A stretch of 64,000 nt of DNA from Aeromicrobium sp. Root236 (GTDB lineage Bacteria; Actinomycetota; Actinomycetes; Propionibacteriales; Nocardioidaceae), in NCBI RefSeq assembly GCF_001428805.1, contig NZ_LMIS01000001.1, positions 682,001-746,000 of the forward strand, written 5' to 3'. Of this stretch, positions 10,804 through 20,804 are shown one piece after another; within the stretch, counting starts at the first letter, position 1, and each line of letters starts with the position of its first letter. The translations under genes and the position numbers were made by a program. The notes under the pieces were generated by a model, which made no database searches, was not told the DNA's origin, and was given only the letters and a program-made list of their open reading frames with translations.

Positions 10804-11978
10804 CGGTGCCTCAGGTTCGCGAGGTAGCCCTCGACGTTGCGGCGGGTCTCCTCGACCGCGTCGCCGGCGAACTTCTCGAGGATCGCGTCGGCGACCACCA
10901 GGGCGACCATCGCCTCAGCGACGATGCCCGCAGCCGGGACGGCACAGACGTCAGAGCGCTGGTGGTGGGCGCGGGCCTCCTCGCCGGTCTCGACGTCGAC
11001 CGTGCGCAGGGCGCGCGGCACCGTCGCGATGGGCTTCATCGCAGCGCGTACGCGCAGGATCTCGCCGGTCGTCATGCCACCCTCGGTGCCGCCGGAGCGA
11101 CCCGACACCCGACGGATGCCGTCGGCCGTGGGCACGATCTCGTCGTGCGCGAGCGAGCCACGCGTGCGGGCCAGCTCGAAGCCGTCGCCCAGCTCGACAC
11201 CCTTGATGGCCTGGATGCCCATCAGCGCCGCGGCGAGGCGCCCGTCGAGCCGCTTGTCCCAGTGCGTGTGCGACCCGAGTCCCGGAGGCAGCCCTTCGAC
11301 GATGACCTCGACGACACCGCCGAGCGTGTCGCCGTCCTTGTGGGCCTGGTCGATCTCGGCGACCATCGCGGCACTGGTCTCGGGGTCGAAGCAACGGACC
11401 GGGTCGGCGTCGAGCGCCTCGACGTCGCCGTGGCTCGGGATGACCCCGGCCGGCGCGCGAACGGTGCCGAGCTCGACGACGTGGGACACGATCGTTGCTC
11501 CAGTCGTCTGCTGGATGAACTGCGCGGCGATCTCACCCAGCGCGACACGAGCCGCGGTCTCGCGGGCGCTCGCGCGCTCGAGGATCGGGCGGGCCTCGTC
11601 GAAGCCGTACTTCTGCATGCCGGCGAGGTCGGCGTGACCGGGACGCGGGCGGGTCAGTGGCGCGTTGCGCTTGAGACCGTCGAGGACGTCGGCGTCGACC
11701 GGATCGGCCGCCATCACCTGCTCCCACTTGGGCCACTCGCTGTTGCCGATGCGCAGGGCGATCGGGCTGCCTATCGTCGAGCCGTGGCGCAGGCCGCCGA
11801 CGATCTCGAGCTCGTCCTGCTCGAACGCCATGCGGGCGCCGCGGCCGTAGCCGAGGCGCCGGCGCGCGAGCGCCGCCTGGATGTCCTTGCTGGTCACCTG
11901 CACTCCGGCCGGCAATCCCTCGAGGACGGCGACAAGGGCGGGGCCGTGCGACTCACCTGCGGTCAACCAACGAAGCAT
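10800..11978 (-). CDS. aroC: Chorismate synthase
   Basis: A 392-residue chorismate synthase that makes chorismate from EPSP with reduced FMN. The chosen ATG at 11978 gives [20 protein letters not shown], the usual family N terminus; an upstream in-frame start would add eight non-conserved residues. Later motifs [35 protein letters not shown] and [15 protein letters not shown] are intact. It is the first gene of the aroC-nusB run. Confidence 0.97.
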   Translation of the reverse strand: MLRWLTAGESHGPALVAVLEGLPAGVQVTSKDIQAALARRRLGYGRGARMAFEQDELEIVGGLRHGSTIGSPIALRIGNSEWPKWEQVMAADPVDADVLDGLKRNAPLTRPRPGHADLAGMQKYGFDEARPILERASARETAARVALGEIAAQFIQQTTGATIVSHVVELGTVRAPAGVIPSHGDVEALDADPVRCFDPETSAAMVAEIDQAHKDGDTLGGVVEVIVEGLPPGLGSHTHWDKRLDGRLAAALMGIQAIKGVELGDGFELARTRGSLAHDEIVPTADGIRRVSGRSGGTEGGMTTGEILRVRAAMKPIATVPRALRTVDVETGEEARAHHQRSDVCAVPAAGIVAEAMVALVVADAILEKFAGDAVEETRRNVEGYLANLRHR

Positions 11979-12026
11979 GGAAGCAATTCTCCCACGCCCC
12001 ACCGGTTGCCCGGGACGGCGTCCGCC

Positions 12027-12353
12027 CTACTGGACGAAGCGGTCGAGCTCGGCGGCCAGCGCCCGCTTGGGCTTCGCGCCGACGATCGACGCGACCAGCT
12101 CGCCCCGCTGGAACACCTGGAGCGTCGGCACGGCCATGACCCGCTGGGCGGCGGCCGTGACGACGTTCTCGTCGGAGTTCATCTTGACGATGCGGAGCCG
12201 GTCACCGTAGTCGTCGGCGAGCTCCTCGAGCACGGGCGAGACCTGCCGGCACGGGCCGCACCACTCGGCCCAGTACTCGACGAGCACGGGGGTCTCCGAG
12301 GCGAGCACCTCCTCGGCGAACGTCGCGTCGGTGACGGCGGGAATGCTGCTCAT
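12027..12353 (-). CDS. trxA: Thioredoxin
   Basis: A 108-residue thioredoxin with the WCGPC redox centre near residue 31 and the cis-Pro segment VPTLQVF. It reduces protein disulfides. Its ATG overlaps the stop of the MerR-type gene upstream (ATGA), so the two are one transcription unit under the regulator's own promoter. This suggests the regulator senses a thiol, redox or metal stress. It is probably an accessory thioredoxin rather than the main one next to trxB. Confidence 0.95.
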   Translation of the reverse strand: MSSIPAVTDATFAEEVLASETPVLVEYWAEWCGPCRQVSPVLEELADDYGDRLRIVKMNSDENVVTAAAQRVMAVPTLQVFQRGELVASIVGAKPKRALAAELDRFVQ

Positions 12354-12757
12354 CGGATCTCCTGGAGGTCGAGGTTGGTGGGGGTCAGGTCGCAGAGTGG
12401 TTCGGCGCGGTCGGAGGCCTTGGCCAGCAGCTCGATCAGCGCGTCGCGACGCTCCGTCAGGTCGGCGATCCGCGCGCTCATGTCGGTGATCGCCGAGCGG
12501 TACGTCTCGAGGGACGCGGGGCAGTCGTCGCCCTCCGCGTTGCCCGAGACCAGGCAGTCGAGGAACGGGCGGGTCTGCTCGGCCTTGATGCCGAGAGCGC
12601 CGAGCGCATGGATCTCACGGACCAGGCGCACCGCACGGTCGTCGTAGTCGCGATAGCCGTTGCCGAGCCGCTGCGCCGAGACCAGCCCGAGCGACTCGTA
12701 GTAGCGCACTGCCTTGATGGTGACCCCGGCCTGCCGGGCAACCTCGCCGATCCTCAT
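12350..12757 (-). CDS. MerR-family transcriptional regulator
   Basis: A 135-residue MerR-type regulator starting at the ATG at 12757 (MRIGEVARQAGVTIKAVRYY). The winged helix-turn-helix occupies about 1-70 and is followed by a dimerisation coiled coil (DMSARIADLTERRDALIELL). Cysteines are at 68, 79 and 122. Position 79 matches a metal ligand in ZntR-like members, so a metal or thiol sensor is possible, but the set is not that of any family I can name with certainty. It is cotranscribed with trxA. The promoter has a long 20-bp spacer and a dyad, the classic MerR target form. Confidence 0.9.
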   Translation of the reverse strand: MRIGEVARQAGVTIKAVRYYESLGLVSAQRLGNGYRDYDDRAVRLVREIHALGALGIKAEQTRPFLDCLVSGNAEGDDCPASLETYRSAITDMSARIADLTERRDALIELLAKASDRAEPLCDLTPTNLDLQEIR

Positions 12758-12764
12758 GCCGACC

Positions 12765-12796
12765 ACGCTAGACGTTGACCCCGAGGGCAAGGTCAA
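12765..12796 (-). promoter_or_regulatory. MerR-type promoter and operator of merR-trxA
   Basis: On the minus strand a -35 TTGACC (12791-12796) and a -10 TAGCGT (12765-12770) are separated by 20 bp. The inverted repeat TTGACC...GGTCAA has arms at 12791-12796 and 12775-12780, so it covers the -35 and reaches well into the spacer. A spacer of 19-20 bp with such a dyad is the hallmark of promoters activated by MerR proteins. The -10 ends 8 bp before the ATG, so the mRNA is probably leaderless. Confidence 0.8.
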
Positions 12797-12797
12797 G

Positions 12798-13466
12798 TCA
12801 GCCGTAGAGCGCCGATCCCCACGCCGCACCGATGATCGCGCCGACGACCATGTAGGGCCCGAACGCGTACGACTTGGAGTCGACGATCTTCAGGCGCGAT
12901 AGCACGATCCCGAACACCGCGCCGAGGATGAACCCGGCGTACATCCCGACGAGGACCTCGTCGGTGCCCAGCGCTCCGAGGGCTGTGGCGAGCACGCCGG
13001 AGAGGCGTACGTCTCCGAAGCCGAACGCGCCGCGAGCGATCCAGTAGAGCACCCGGAAGATCACGTAGACCACGACGTTGGCGACGAGCGCATGCACGAA
13101 GACCTGGACGTCCTGCAGCAGGAGGGCGCCGAGCCCTACCAGCGCGTACGTCGCCAGGTAGGTAGGCGCCACCACGACGTATGGCAGCAGCCGCGTGCGC
13201 CAGTCGATGAACACCAGCCACGAGCCCACCCCGGCGACCAGCACCCACACGGGCAGGAGCTCGGCGTGCTCGATCTTCCAAGCGACGATCCCGGCCATGA
13301 GCGCAGCGCCGATCGCCAGTCCCGCCGTCAGCCCGCGAGTCCGCGACAGCTCGGCGTAGGTCACCTTGTCGTCGTCGGGCTCGGGCGGCTCCGGCATCCG
13401 CCGCAGCACGTAGGGTCCCGCCGCGCCGATCAGCGCCGCGATCACAGCGGCGATGGCGATGGTCAC
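12798..13466 (-). CDS. A24-family prepilin peptidase
   Basis: A 222-residue integral membrane protein with about six transmembrane segments and the two aspartates of the A24 aspartic peptidases: one in VFIDWRTRLLP and one in FGFGDVRL. The zinc/methylation domain of PilD is absent, so it is the short TadV/CpaA-like form that cleaves leaders of type IV pilin-like proteins. No pilin or tad genes are in the window, so its substrate is unknown. Its stop is just outside the merR -35 element. Confidence 0.88.
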   Translation of the reverse strand: MTIAIAAVIAALIGAAGPYVLRRMPEPPEPDDDKVTYAELSRTRGLTAGLAIGAALMAGIVAWKIEHAELLPVWVLVAGVGSWLVFIDWRTRLLPYVVVAPTYLATYALVGLGALLLQDVQVFVHALVANVVVYVIFRVLYWIARGAFGFGDVRLSGVLATALGALGTDEVLVGMYAGFILGAVFGIVLSRLKIVDSKSYAFGPYMVVGAIIGAAWGSALYG

Positions 13467-13476
13467 GGGTGTGAAC

Positions 13477-14280
13477 CTAGCGGGTCGAGAGCTCGGCCAA
13501 CGCGGCTCGGCGCAACACCTGTGGAGAAACCTGGCTGCCGGTCATGAGCTCGATCTGGAGCGCCGCCTGGTGCGCCAGCAGGTCGAGGCCGGACACGACG
13601 CGTACGCCGGCCTGCTCGGCGGCCTTGGCGATCGGCGTGGGCCATGGGTCGTAGACGACGTCGAACACCGCGCGGGACGAGTCGACGAGCTCGTGCGAAC
13701 GGGATCCGACGACCTCGCCGGGCACCGTCGAGATCAGCAGGTCGAGCTTGTCGATCAGCGGCTCGTCGATCGTGTGGATCGTCACCGCGAGTCCGGCCGC
13801 CTTGGCGGCCTGTGCTGCCTCGGTGGCGCGGGCCGGCTCTCGGACGACGAACTCGACGCGCTCGGCGCCGATCGACGCGACGGCGTAGGCCATCGACGCC
13901 GCGGTCGCTCCGCCGCCGAGGATGCGGGCCGAGCGGGCCTGCTCGACCCCACGCTCGAGCAGTGCCGCGACAGCGCCCGGGACGTCGGTGTTGTCGGACC
14001 GCAGGCCGGTGTCCTCGACGAGGATCGTGTTGGCCACACCGAGGCGGCCGACGATCTCGCTCGCCTCGGGCACCAACGCGGCGACCCGGCGCTTGAGCGG
14101 TGCCGTGACGGAGAACCCGCGTACGTCGTCACCCAGCGACGACAGGAACAGCTCGAGTCCGTCCTCCGCGAGCTCGACGGCTTCGTAGGTCCAGTCGAGG
14201 CCGAGCTCGGCGTACGCGGCGCGGTGCATCGCCGGCGAGAGCGAATGGGCGATCGGCGAGCCCAGGACTGCGCAGTGCAT
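13477..14280 (-). CDS. aroE: Shikimate dehydrogenase
   Basis: A 267-residue AroE-like enzyme that reduces 3-dehydroshikimate with NADPH. Motifs are GSPIAHSLSP at the N terminus, APLKRRV carrying the catalytic Lys, SDNTDVPG, and a nucleotide loop LGGGATAAS. The usual TxPHK is changed to TAPLK, but the catalytic Lys is retained. The gene follows mltG with a TGATG overlap, as in other actinobacteria. Confidence 0.93.
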   Translation of the reverse strand: MHCAVLGSPIAHSLSPAMHRAAYAELGLDWTYEAVELAEDGLELFLSSLGDDVRGFSVTAPLKRRVAALVPEASEIVGRLGVANTILVEDTGLRSDNTDVPGAVAALLERGVEQARSARILGGGATAASMAYAVASIGAERVEFVVREPARATEAAQAAKAAGLAVTIHTIDEPLIDKLDLLISTVPGEVVGSRSHELVDSSRAVFDVVYDPWPTPIAKAAEQAGVRVVSGLDLLAHQAALQIELMTGSQVSPQVLRRAALAELSTR

Positions 14281-15425
14281 CAGCAGCCCTTGGCGTCCGC
14301 GGACCGGCAGTAGTCCTGCAGCTTCTGGACGGCGGCGTCGTGCTCGGCCTTGGTGTTGGAGAACACCGTCTCACCGGTCTCGAGGTTGACCGCGACGAAG
14401 TAGAGCCAGTCGCCGTCGGCCGGGTTGAGGGCCGCCTCGATGGTCTTCTGACCGGGCGAGCCGATGGGTCCGGGCGGCAGCCCCGCGGCCTTGTAGGTGT
14501 TGTAGGGCGAGTCGGAGTTGCGCTCGTCCTCGGTCGTGAACACGTCGCCCTCACGGCCGCTCGCGTAGGACACGGTCGAGTCGAGCTGGAGCAGCATGCC
14601 GTCCTTGAGCCGGTTGTAGAGCACCCGCGCGACCTTGGGATAGTCCGAGTCCTTCTTGGCCTCGTACTCCAGGATGCTGGCCACGGTGAGCACCTGCTCA
14701 CCGTCGAGGCCCAGCGCACGCGCCCGGGTGCCGATGTCGAGGTCCTTGGCGACGGACAACGTCTTGGCGACCATCTGCTTGAGCAGCTGCGTCGCGGTCG
14801 TCTTGGCGCCGACGGCGTACGTCGCCGGGAACAGGTAGCCCTCGGGGTTGCCCTTGGCCACCGCGGGCAGGCCGATCGCGTCGGGATCCTTGAGCGCCTT
14901 GTTGAGGTCGGCAGCCGAGATCTTGGTCTTGGCCGCGATGATCTTGACGATGTTCTTGACGCGGGAGCCCTCGGGGATCGTCACGCGGCTCTCCCCCGGC
15001 GCCCCGACGATGTTGGCCTTGTTGGACAGGGCCTTCATCGCCGCTTCGGCGGACATCTGCTTCTTGACCTTGTAGTAGCCGGCCTGGATCGCCTGGAACC
15101 GCGAATCCTTGAGCGCGAGCTGGTAGAACGCCTCGGCGCTCTTGACGACGTCCTTCTCGGCGAGGATGTCGGCGATCTGCTGGCCGTTGGAGTTCTGCGG
15201 GATCTCGACGGTGACGCTGCCGGTGCCGCTGCCGGAGTAGTCGGCCGGGCCGCTGATGAAGCCTGACACCTTCTTCCACACGAAGACCCCGCCGAACACC
15301 AGCGCAAGGATCACGACCAGCGTCACGATCCGGCGTCCCCACGGCTTGCTCGGGGGCGAATCGGCACGCCTGCGTCCGGGGCCCGAGGAGCCGCCCGTCA
15401 TCAGGTCCAGTCCGCTGTCACTCAT
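14280..15425 (-). CDS. mltG: Endolytic murein transglycosylase MltG
   Basis: A 381-residue YceG/MltG protein. It has a cytoplasmic tail of about 30 residues, one transmembrane helix (about 33-52), a LysM-like region (VEIPQNSNGQQIADIL) and the catalytic domain. The latter includes the conserved segment VASILEYEAKKDSDYPKVARVLYNRL with the active-site Glu, and the signature SPYNTYKAAGLPPGPIGSPG. It cuts nascent glycan strands at the membrane. It starts 7 bp after ruvX. Confidence 0.95.
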   Translation of the reverse strand: MSDSGLDLMTGGSSGPGRRRADSPPSKPWGRRIVTLVVILALVFGGVFVWKKVSGFISGPADYSGSGTGSVTVEIPQNSNGQQIADILAEKDVVKSAEAFYQLALKDSRFQAIQAGYYKVKKQMSAEAAMKALSNKANIVGAPGESRVTIPEGSRVKNIVKIIAAKTKISAADLNKALKDPDAIGLPAVAKGNPEGYLFPATYAVGAKTTATQLLKQMVAKTLSVAKDLDIGTRARALGLDGEQVLTVASILEYEAKKDSDYPKVARVLYNRLKDGMLLQLDSTVSYASGREGDVFTTEDERNSDSPYNTYKAAGLPPGPIGSPGQKTIEAALNPADGDWLYFVAVNLETGETVFSNTKAEHDAAVQKLQDYCRSADAKGC

Positions 15426-15432
15426 CGATCCC

Positions 15433-15885
15433 TCACAAGCTCTCTCCGGGGGCGGACCCGCGGGTCCGTTCTGTGTCCAGTGCCGTCTGCAGGATCACCG
15501 TAGCGGCAGCCTGGTCGATCACGGTTCGTCTGGATGCTCCGGAGCGTCCGCTGTGTCGCAGCTGCCCCTCGGCCGTCATGGTCGACATGCGCTCGTCGAA
15601 CAGCCGGATCGGCACCGGCGCGATGGCCGGCAGCAGCTCGGCGCAGAACGTACGCACCTTGGTCGCCGCCGGGCCCTCGCGGCCGGACAGGCCGACGGGG
15701 AGGCCGACGACGCACTCGATCGGCTCGTACTCGCGCACGATCTCGGCCAGCCTGGCGATTGCGCCGGCACCGGCCGCAACCGTCTCGACGGGCGTCGCGA
15801 GGATGCCGTCGGGATCGCTCACGGCGACCCCGATGCGTACGTCTCCGACGTCCACGCCGACCCGCCGGCCACGACGCATGGTCAC
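15433..15885 (-). CDS. ruvX: Putative pre-16S rRNA nuclease (YqgF/RuvX)
   Basis: A 150-residue RNase H-fold protein with the N-terminal [16 protein letters not shown] strand carrying the first catalytic Asp, then [12 protein letters not shown] and [10 protein letters not shown]. YqgF proteins process the 5' end of 16S rRNA. The ATG at 15885 overlaps the alaS stop. An alternative ATG lies two codons downstream. The order alaS-ruvX-mltG-aroE is conserved in this phylum. Confidence 0.93.
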   Translation of the reverse strand: MTMRRGRRVGVDVGDVRIGVAVSDPDGILATPVETVAAGAGAIARLAEIVREYEPIECVVGLPVGLSGREGPAATKVRTFCAELLPAIAPVPIRLFDERMSTMTAEGQLRHSGRSGASRRTVIDQAAATVILQTALDTERTRGSAPGESL

Positions 15886-18539
15886 GCTGACAGTGCCGCC
15901 TCGACCGCTGCGAGCGCCGCCGGGATCGCCGAGACGTCCGTGCCGCCGCCCTGGGCCACGTCGGCCTTGCCGCCACCGCGGCCACCGATCTTGTCGCCGA
16001 CGACGCCGATGAGCTGGTTGGCCGACAGGCCCCGCTCCTGGGCAGCGTCGTTGAGCGCGACGACTGCTGCCGGCTTGTCGCCGGCGTCACCGATCACGAC
16101 GACGACAGCCGGGCGATCACGGAGGCGGCCACGGATGTCGAGCGCGAGCGTGCGCACGTCTCCCCCGCCGGCGCCTGCCGCGTGGTGACCGACGTAGGCG
16201 ACGCCGTTGATGTCCTTGGCCGAGGCCGCGACGTCGCCCGCAGCGCCGAGGAGCTGTGCAGCCTTCATGCGCTCGGCGGTCTTCTCGGCGGTCTTGAGCC
16301 GCTCGACCAGGTCGCGTACGCGTGCAGGCACCTCGTCGGGCTGCGTCTTGAGGATCTCGGTCAGCTGGCGCACGACGTCACGCTCGCGGGCGAGGTAGTC
16401 GAACCCTTCGATGCCGGTCAGCGCCTCGATGCGCCGGTTGCCCGCACCGACCGAGCCGTCGGACGTCACCACGAGCGTGCCGATCTGCGACGAGCGTTCG
16501 ACGTGCGTGCCACCGCACAGCTCACGCGACCACGGCCCGCCGATCTCGACGACGCGGACGTCCTCGCCGTACGTCTCGCCGAACAGCGCGAGCGCACCCC
16601 ACTCGCGCGCCTCGGGCAGCGACATGATCTGTGCGCTGACCGCCAGGTCGGCACGCAGGGCACGGTTGGACACCTCCTCGACGTCGTGCAGCTGGTCGGG
16701 CGACAACGCGCTGTTCCAGCCGAAGTCGAGACGCAGGTAGCCCGGGCGGTTGTAGGAGCCGGACTGCAGCGCGGTGGGGCCGAGCACCTCGCGGAGCGCG
16801 GCGTGCACGACGTGGGTGCCGGAGTGCGCCTGGCGGGCACCCAGACGCCACTCGGGGTCGACCGCTGCCTCGAGCTGCTGGTCGAGCGTCAGCTCACCGT
16901 CCAGCACGCGCACCTGGTGCACGACGAGGCCGCGCACGGGACGCTGCACGTCGAGCACCTCGGCGCGGCCGCCGTCCCAGGTCAGGACGCCGGCGTCGGC
17001 GTTCTGACCACCGGACTCGGCGTAGAACGGCGTGCGGTCGAGCACGACCTCACCGATCGAGCCGGCCGTGATCGCCGGGACGCTGTCGCCACCGGCGATC
17101 AGCGCGATGACCCGCGACTCGGTCGTCAGGTCGGTGTAGGCCAGCCAGTCGGTCGGGCCGTTGGCGTCGAGCGCAGCGCGGTAGACGGTCGTGTCGGCGT
17201 GGGCGCCCTTCTTGGACTTCGCGTCGGCCTTGGCGCGCGAGCGCTGCTCGGCCATGAGCGACCGGAAGCCGTCCTCGTCGACGGCGAGGCCCTGCTCGGA
17301 GGCCATCTCGAGCGTCAGGTCGATCGGGAACCCGTAGGTGTCGTGCAGCGCGAACGCCTGCTCGCCCGGCAGCGTGGTGCCGCCGCCGACCTTGACCGCG
17401 ATCGCGGCGCTCTCGAAGATCTGCGTGCCCTTGCCGAGGGTCTGGCGGAACGCGTCCTCCTCGGCGTACGCGATCTGCGAGATGCGCGGGAAGTCGGCCT
17501 CGAGCTCGGGATAGGACGCCTTCATGCGGTCGAGGCTCACGGGGAGCAGCTCGGGCAGGGCCGGGTCGTCGTAGCCCAGCAGGCGCATCGAGCGCACGGC
17601 CCGGCGCAGCAGGCGGCGCAGGACGTAGCCGCGTGCCTCGTTGCCCGGCGTGACGCCGTCGCCCATCAGCATCAGGCCGCTGCGGACGTGGTCGGCGACG
17701 ACGCGGAAGCGCACGTCGTCGGCGTGGTCCTTGCCGTAGGTGCGTCCGGAGATCTCCGACGCCTTCTCGATGACCGGGAAGACCTCGTCGATCTCGTAGA
17801 GGTTGCCCTTGCCCTGCAACAGGTAGGCGACGCGCTCCAGGCCCATGCCGGTGTCGATGTTCTTGTTGGGCAGGTCGCCGAGGACGTCGAACTGGTCCTT
17901 GGCGCGGACGTTGGTGATCTCCTCCTGCATGAACACGAGGTTCCAGATCTCGAGGAAGCGGTCCTCGTCGACGACCGGGCCGCCGTCGGGGCCGAACTCG
18001 GGGCCGCGGTCGACGTAGATCTCGCTCGCCGGACCGCCGGGGCCCGCGACGCCCATGTGCCAGTAGTTGTCGAGCAGGCCGCGGCTCTGGATGCGCTCGT
18101 CGGGCAGGCCGGCGATCTCCTTCCAGAGGCTGCGCGCCTCGTCGTCGGAGTGCAGCACGGTGACCCAGATCGTCTCGGGGTCGAAGCCGAGCCCGCCGTC
18201 GTCGACGGAGCTCGTGATGAGGCTCCAGGCGTGCGTGATGGCGCCGGCCTTGAAGTAGTCACCGAACGAGAAGTTGCCGTTCATCTGGAAGAACGTGCCG
18301 TGGCGGGTGGTCTTGCCGACCTCTTCGATGTCCTGCGTGCGGACGCACTTCTGGACGCTCGTGGCGGTGTTCCACGGGGGTGTCTCCTGGCCCAGGAAGT
18401 AGGGCTTGAACGGCACCATGCCGGCGTTGACGAACAACAGGTTGGGGTCGTCGAACAGCAAGGGCGCCGAGGGCACGACGGTGTGGCCGGCGTTCTCGAA
18501 GTGCGCGAGGAATCGGCGGCGGATCTCCGCGGTCTGCAT
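15882..18539 (-). CDS. alaS: Alanyl-tRNA synthetase
   Basis: An 885-residue class II synthetase. The catalytic core (about 1-240) has [15 protein letters not shown] and the RKTTRHG-like segment [21 protein letters not shown]. The editing domain contains the zinc ligands [11 protein letters not shown] and CGGTHV. The C-terminal DHHA1-type domain ends [15 protein letters not shown]. Length is normal. It charges tRNA-Ala and hydrolyses mischarged Ser/Gly. A four-base overlap couples it to ruvX. Confidence 0.98.
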   Translation of the reverse strand: MQTAEIRRRFLAHFENAGHTVVPSAPLLFDDPNLLFVNAGMVPFKPYFLGQETPPWNTATSVQKCVRTQDIEEVGKTTRHGTFFQMNGNFSFGDYFKAGAITHAWSLITSSVDDGGLGFDPETIWVTVLHSDDEARSLWKEIAGLPDERIQSRGLLDNYWHMGVAGPGGPASEIYVDRGPEFGPDGGPVVDEDRFLEIWNLVFMQEEITNVRAKDQFDVLGDLPNKNIDTGMGLERVAYLLQGKGNLYEIDEVFPVIEKASEISGRTYGKDHADDVRFRVVADHVRSGLMLMGDGVTPGNEARGYVLRRLLRRAVRSMRLLGYDDPALPELLPVSLDRMKASYPELEADFPRISQIAYAEEDAFRQTLGKGTQIFESAAIAVKVGGGTTLPGEQAFALHDTYGFPIDLTLEMASEQGLAVDEDGFRSLMAEQRSRAKADAKSKKGAHADTTVYRAALDANGPTDWLAYTDLTTESRVIALIAGGDSVPAITAGSIGEVVLDRTPFYAESGGQNADAGVLTWDGGRAEVLDVQRPVRGLVVHQVRVLDGELTLDQQLEAAVDPEWRLGARQAHSGTHVVHAALREVLGPTALQSGSYNRPGYLRLDFGWNSALSPDQLHDVEEVSNRALRADLAVSAQIMSLPEAREWGALALFGETYGEDVRVVEIGGPWSRELCGGTHVERSSQIGTLVVTSDGSVGAGNRRIEALTGIEGFDYLARERDVVRQLTEILKTQPDEVPARVRDLVERLKTAEKTAERMKAAQLLGAAGDVAASAKDINGVAYVGHHAAGAGGGDVRTLALDIRGRLRDRPAVVVVIGDAGDKPAAVVALNDAAQERGLSANQLIGVVGDKIGGRGGGKADVAQGGGTDVSAIPAALAAVEAALSA

Positions 18540-18811
18540 CAGGTCTGGTCCTTCTGGGTGTGCTCGGCCTCGAGGCGGAGCAGGTCGGTGTGGTCATCGG
18601 AGGCGCCGGACAACCCGAGCGCGATGTCGCGCTGGCGGGCCTCCATGCCGTCTCGAAGTTCTGAGCTGAACGCTCGCCAGCCGAGCCCGAGGGCTGCGGC
18701 CTGGTCGACGAGACCCGGCGTGGAGAGCCGGTAGGCGGCTCGGCGCGCCTTGACCGAGGCGTAGAGCCCCGCGGCGGAGCCGGCGACGAACCACACGACC
18801 CGTGACTTCAT
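18539..18811 (-). CDS. Small conserved membrane-anchored protein upstream of alaS (DUF6167-like)
   Basis: A 90-residue protein starting at the ATG at 18811 behind a GGAGG ribosome site ([20 protein letters not shown]). It has one N-terminal hydrophobic segment and a charged helical remainder ([21 protein letters not shown]). Proteins of this size and style precede alaS in many actinobacteria and are grouped as a domain of unknown function. Longer reading frames upstream give low-complexity sequence and are rejected. The stop overlaps the alaS start by one base. Confidence 0.85.
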   Translation of the reverse strand: MKSRVVWFVAGSAAGLYASVKARRAAYRLSTPGLVDQAAALGLGWRAFSSELRDGMEARQRDIALGLSGASDDHTDLLRLEAEHTQKDQT

Positions 18812-18920
18812 GCCGCCACCTCCAATGAGAAGCAACGGTACGGACGTGCCGGCATCGGCGCTTGATTGTTCACGCCCCCTGCTCGCAGAACTCGCCGGGG
18901 GATCCTCAGCTGGCGCTCGT

Positions 18921-19409
18921 TCACGATCCCCCCAGCCATTCCTCGGAGGGCGGGGTGGGACGGCCGGCGCGTACGGCCCGGCGGCCCGCCTGCAGTCGTT
19001 CACGACGGCGGCGACGATACTCACGGCGCATCAGCGAAGTGATGCGGTCGCGGCTCTCGGGGCGCAGCGCGTGGGCGAGGCCGTGGGCGAGGATCGAGAG
19101 GCGTACGCCGGGGCGGCCCAGCGCGGTGTTGACGACCTGCTGCTGCGACGGCGGGACGATGAGATGCCCCTCGACGACCCGGGGCTCGAGCTCGCTGTGG
19201 ATGGGGTCGACGTCGTGCGAGACGGGCTCGATGTCCGGCAACGGGTCGAGTCGCGCGAGCTCCCTGGTCTGGGGCACCGCGAGGCGCTCCGGCGGGACGG
19301 GCGCGAACCGGGAGCCGCGCCGCGCGGCACGTACGGCGATGAGTGCAGCACCGATCGCCACGACCGCGAGAACCGCCGTCGCGACGAGGATCCACAGCTC
19401 CGCCGACAT
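18921..19409 (-). CDS. Hypothetical protein with an N-terminal membrane anchor
   Basis: A 162-residue protein with one transmembrane helix at about residues 5-27 (ILVATAVLAVVAIGAALIAV), an outside-variable middle and a very arginine-rich C terminus (RREYRRRRRERLQAGRRAVRAGR), likely cytoplasmic and possibly nucleic-acid or membrane-surface binding. I do not recognise a family. A -10-like TAAGGT ends 7 bp before the ATG, so it may start a leaderless transcript. It sits between rarA and the alaS operon. Confidence 0.72.
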   Translation of the reverse strand: MSAELWILVATAVLAVVAIGAALIAVRAARRGSRFAPVPPERLAVPQTRELARLDPLPDIEPVSHDVDPIHSELEPRVVEGHLIVPPSQQQVVNTALGRPGVRLSILAHGLAHALRPESRDRITSLMRREYRRRRRERLQAGRRAVRAGRPTPPSEEWLGGS

Positions 19410-19427
19410 GCCCCCGACCTTATCTCG

Positions 19428-20792
19428 TCAGCGGTCGCGCAGGATGGCCCGGATCACGGCGAGACGTTCGCCCAACCGCGCCTCGAACCCGTGCTCGCTG
19501 GGCTCGTAGTAAGTCGCGCCGTCGACGTCGTCGGGAGCGTACTGCTGGCCGACCACCCCACGGACGTCGTTGTGGGGGTACTTGTAGTCGTGACCATGGC
19601 CGAGCTGCTTGGCGCCGGAGTAGTGCGCGTCGCGCAGCGCGGGCGGAACGGCACCGACCTTGCCGGCGTGCACATCGGCCTGCGCCCGGTTGATCGCCTC
19701 GACGACCGCATTGGACTTCGGCGCCGACGCCAGGTGGATCACGGCCTGGGCCAGCGGGATGCGCGCCTCGGGGAAACCGATCATCGCAACGGCCTGCGCC
19801 GTCGCCGTGGCCAGCGGGAGGGCCGTGGGATCGGCCATGCCGATGTCCTCGCTCGCATGGATCATCAAGCGCCGGGCGATGAACCGCGGGTCCTCCCCTG
19901 CCTCGATCATGCGAGCGAGATAGTGCAGCGACGCGTCGACGTCGGAGCCACGGATCGACTTGATGAACGCGCTGATGACGTCGTAGTGCTGGTCGCCCTG
20001 CCGGTCGTAGCGGACGGCAGCCTTGTCGACGGCCAGGGCGGCGTCGTCGACGTCGATCTCGGTCTTGCCCTGGCTCGTCGCCGCGCCGGCGGCGGCCTCG
20101 AGGTAGGTCAGCACGCGGCGGCCGTCGCCACCGGCGAGGCGTACGAGGTGGCTCTTGGCCTCGTCGGTCAGCGTCACGGTGCCGCCGAGCCCGCGCTCGT
20201 CGGTGAGCGCGCGGTCGACGAGCACGCCGATGTCGTCGTCGGTCAGCGACTCGAGCGTCAGCAGCAGGCTGCGGCTCAGCAGCGGCGAGATGACGCTGAA
20301 GTGCGGGTTCTCGGTCGTCGCCGCCACGAGGGACACCCAGCGGTTCTCGACGCCGGGCAGCAGCGCGTCCTGCTGGGACTTGCTGAAGCGGTGCACCTCG
20401 TCGACGAACAGGACGGTCTCGACGCCGCTCTGCGCCAGCGCGCGACGGGCGCCCGCGATCGTCTCGCGGACCTCCTTGACGCCGGCTGAGACCGCAGAGA
20501 CCTCGACGAACCGGCGCTGCGTGTGCGCGCTGAGCAGGCTGGCGATCGTGGTCTTGCCGGTGCCCGGAGGGCCCCACAGCAGGATCGTGAGCGGCTGGTT
20601 GCCCTCGATCATCTGCCGCAGCGGCGATCCCGGTGCCAGCAGGTGCTGCTGGCCGACGAGCTCGTCGAGCGACCGCGGCCGCATGCGTACGGCCAGCGGT
20701 GCCGACGAGTGCGTGTTGCCCGAGAGGCTGCCGCCCCCGGTGCCGGTCGACGGGGGCGCTTCAGGAAGGTCGAACAGCCCGTCGTCGCTCAT
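19428..20792 (-). CDS. rarA: Replication-associated recombination protein RarA (MgsA)
   Basis: A 454-residue AAA+ ATPase. Walker A is GPPGTGKTT and Walker B is LFVDEVHRF. The C-terminal region includes [21 protein letters not shown], characteristic of the RarA/WRNIP1 family, which acts at stalled replication forks. The first 35 residues (Gly/Ser rich) precede the conserved [17 protein letters not shown]. Its -10 element overlaps the stop codon of aspS. Confidence 0.94.
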   Translation of the reverse strand: MSDDGLFDLPEAPPSTGTGGGSLSGNTHSSAPLAVRMRPRSLDELVGQQHLLAPGSPLRQMIEGNQPLTILLWGPPGTGKTTIASLLSAHTQRRFVEVSAVSAGVKEVRETIAGARRALAQSGVETVLFVDEVHRFSKSQQDALLPGVENRWVSLVAATTENPHFSVISPLLSRSLLLTLESLTDDDIGVLVDRALTDERGLGGTVTLTDEAKSHLVRLAGGDGRRVLTYLEAAAGAATSQGKTEIDVDDAALAVDKAAVRYDRQGDQHYDVISAFIKSIRGSDVDASLHYLARMIEAGEDPRFIARRLMIHASEDIGMADPTALPLATATAQAVAMIGFPEARIPLAQAVIHLASAPKSNAVVEAINRAQADVHAGKVGAVPPALRDAHYSGAKQLGHGHDYKYPHNDVRGVVGQQYAPDDVDGATYYEPSEHGFEARLGERLAVIRAILRDR

Positions 20793-20798
20793 GCATCG

Positions 20799-20804
20799 AG
20801 CCTA
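20799..20804 (-). promoter_or_regulatory. Putative -10 of rarA overlapping the aspS stop codon
   Basis: TAGGCT on the minus strand ends 6 bp before the rarA ATG at 20792, which suggests a leaderless mRNA. Its first three bases are the TAG stop codon of aspS (20802-20804), so the stop codon and the promoter element share sequence. Confidence 0.5.

Noticed and set aside
12758..12829. N-terminal extension of the MerR regulator
   Set aside because: The extra 24 residues are not MerR-like and would run through the -35/-10 and dyad of its promoter.
16182..18734. Very long open frame on the plus strand opposite alaS (and similar ones opposite aroC, rel, secD and thrS)
   Set aside because: It is the mirror of a clear conserved gene in high-GC DNA, has repetitive Arg/Asp/Val-rich sequence and no recognisable motif. 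Such antisense frames are a codon-bias artefact.
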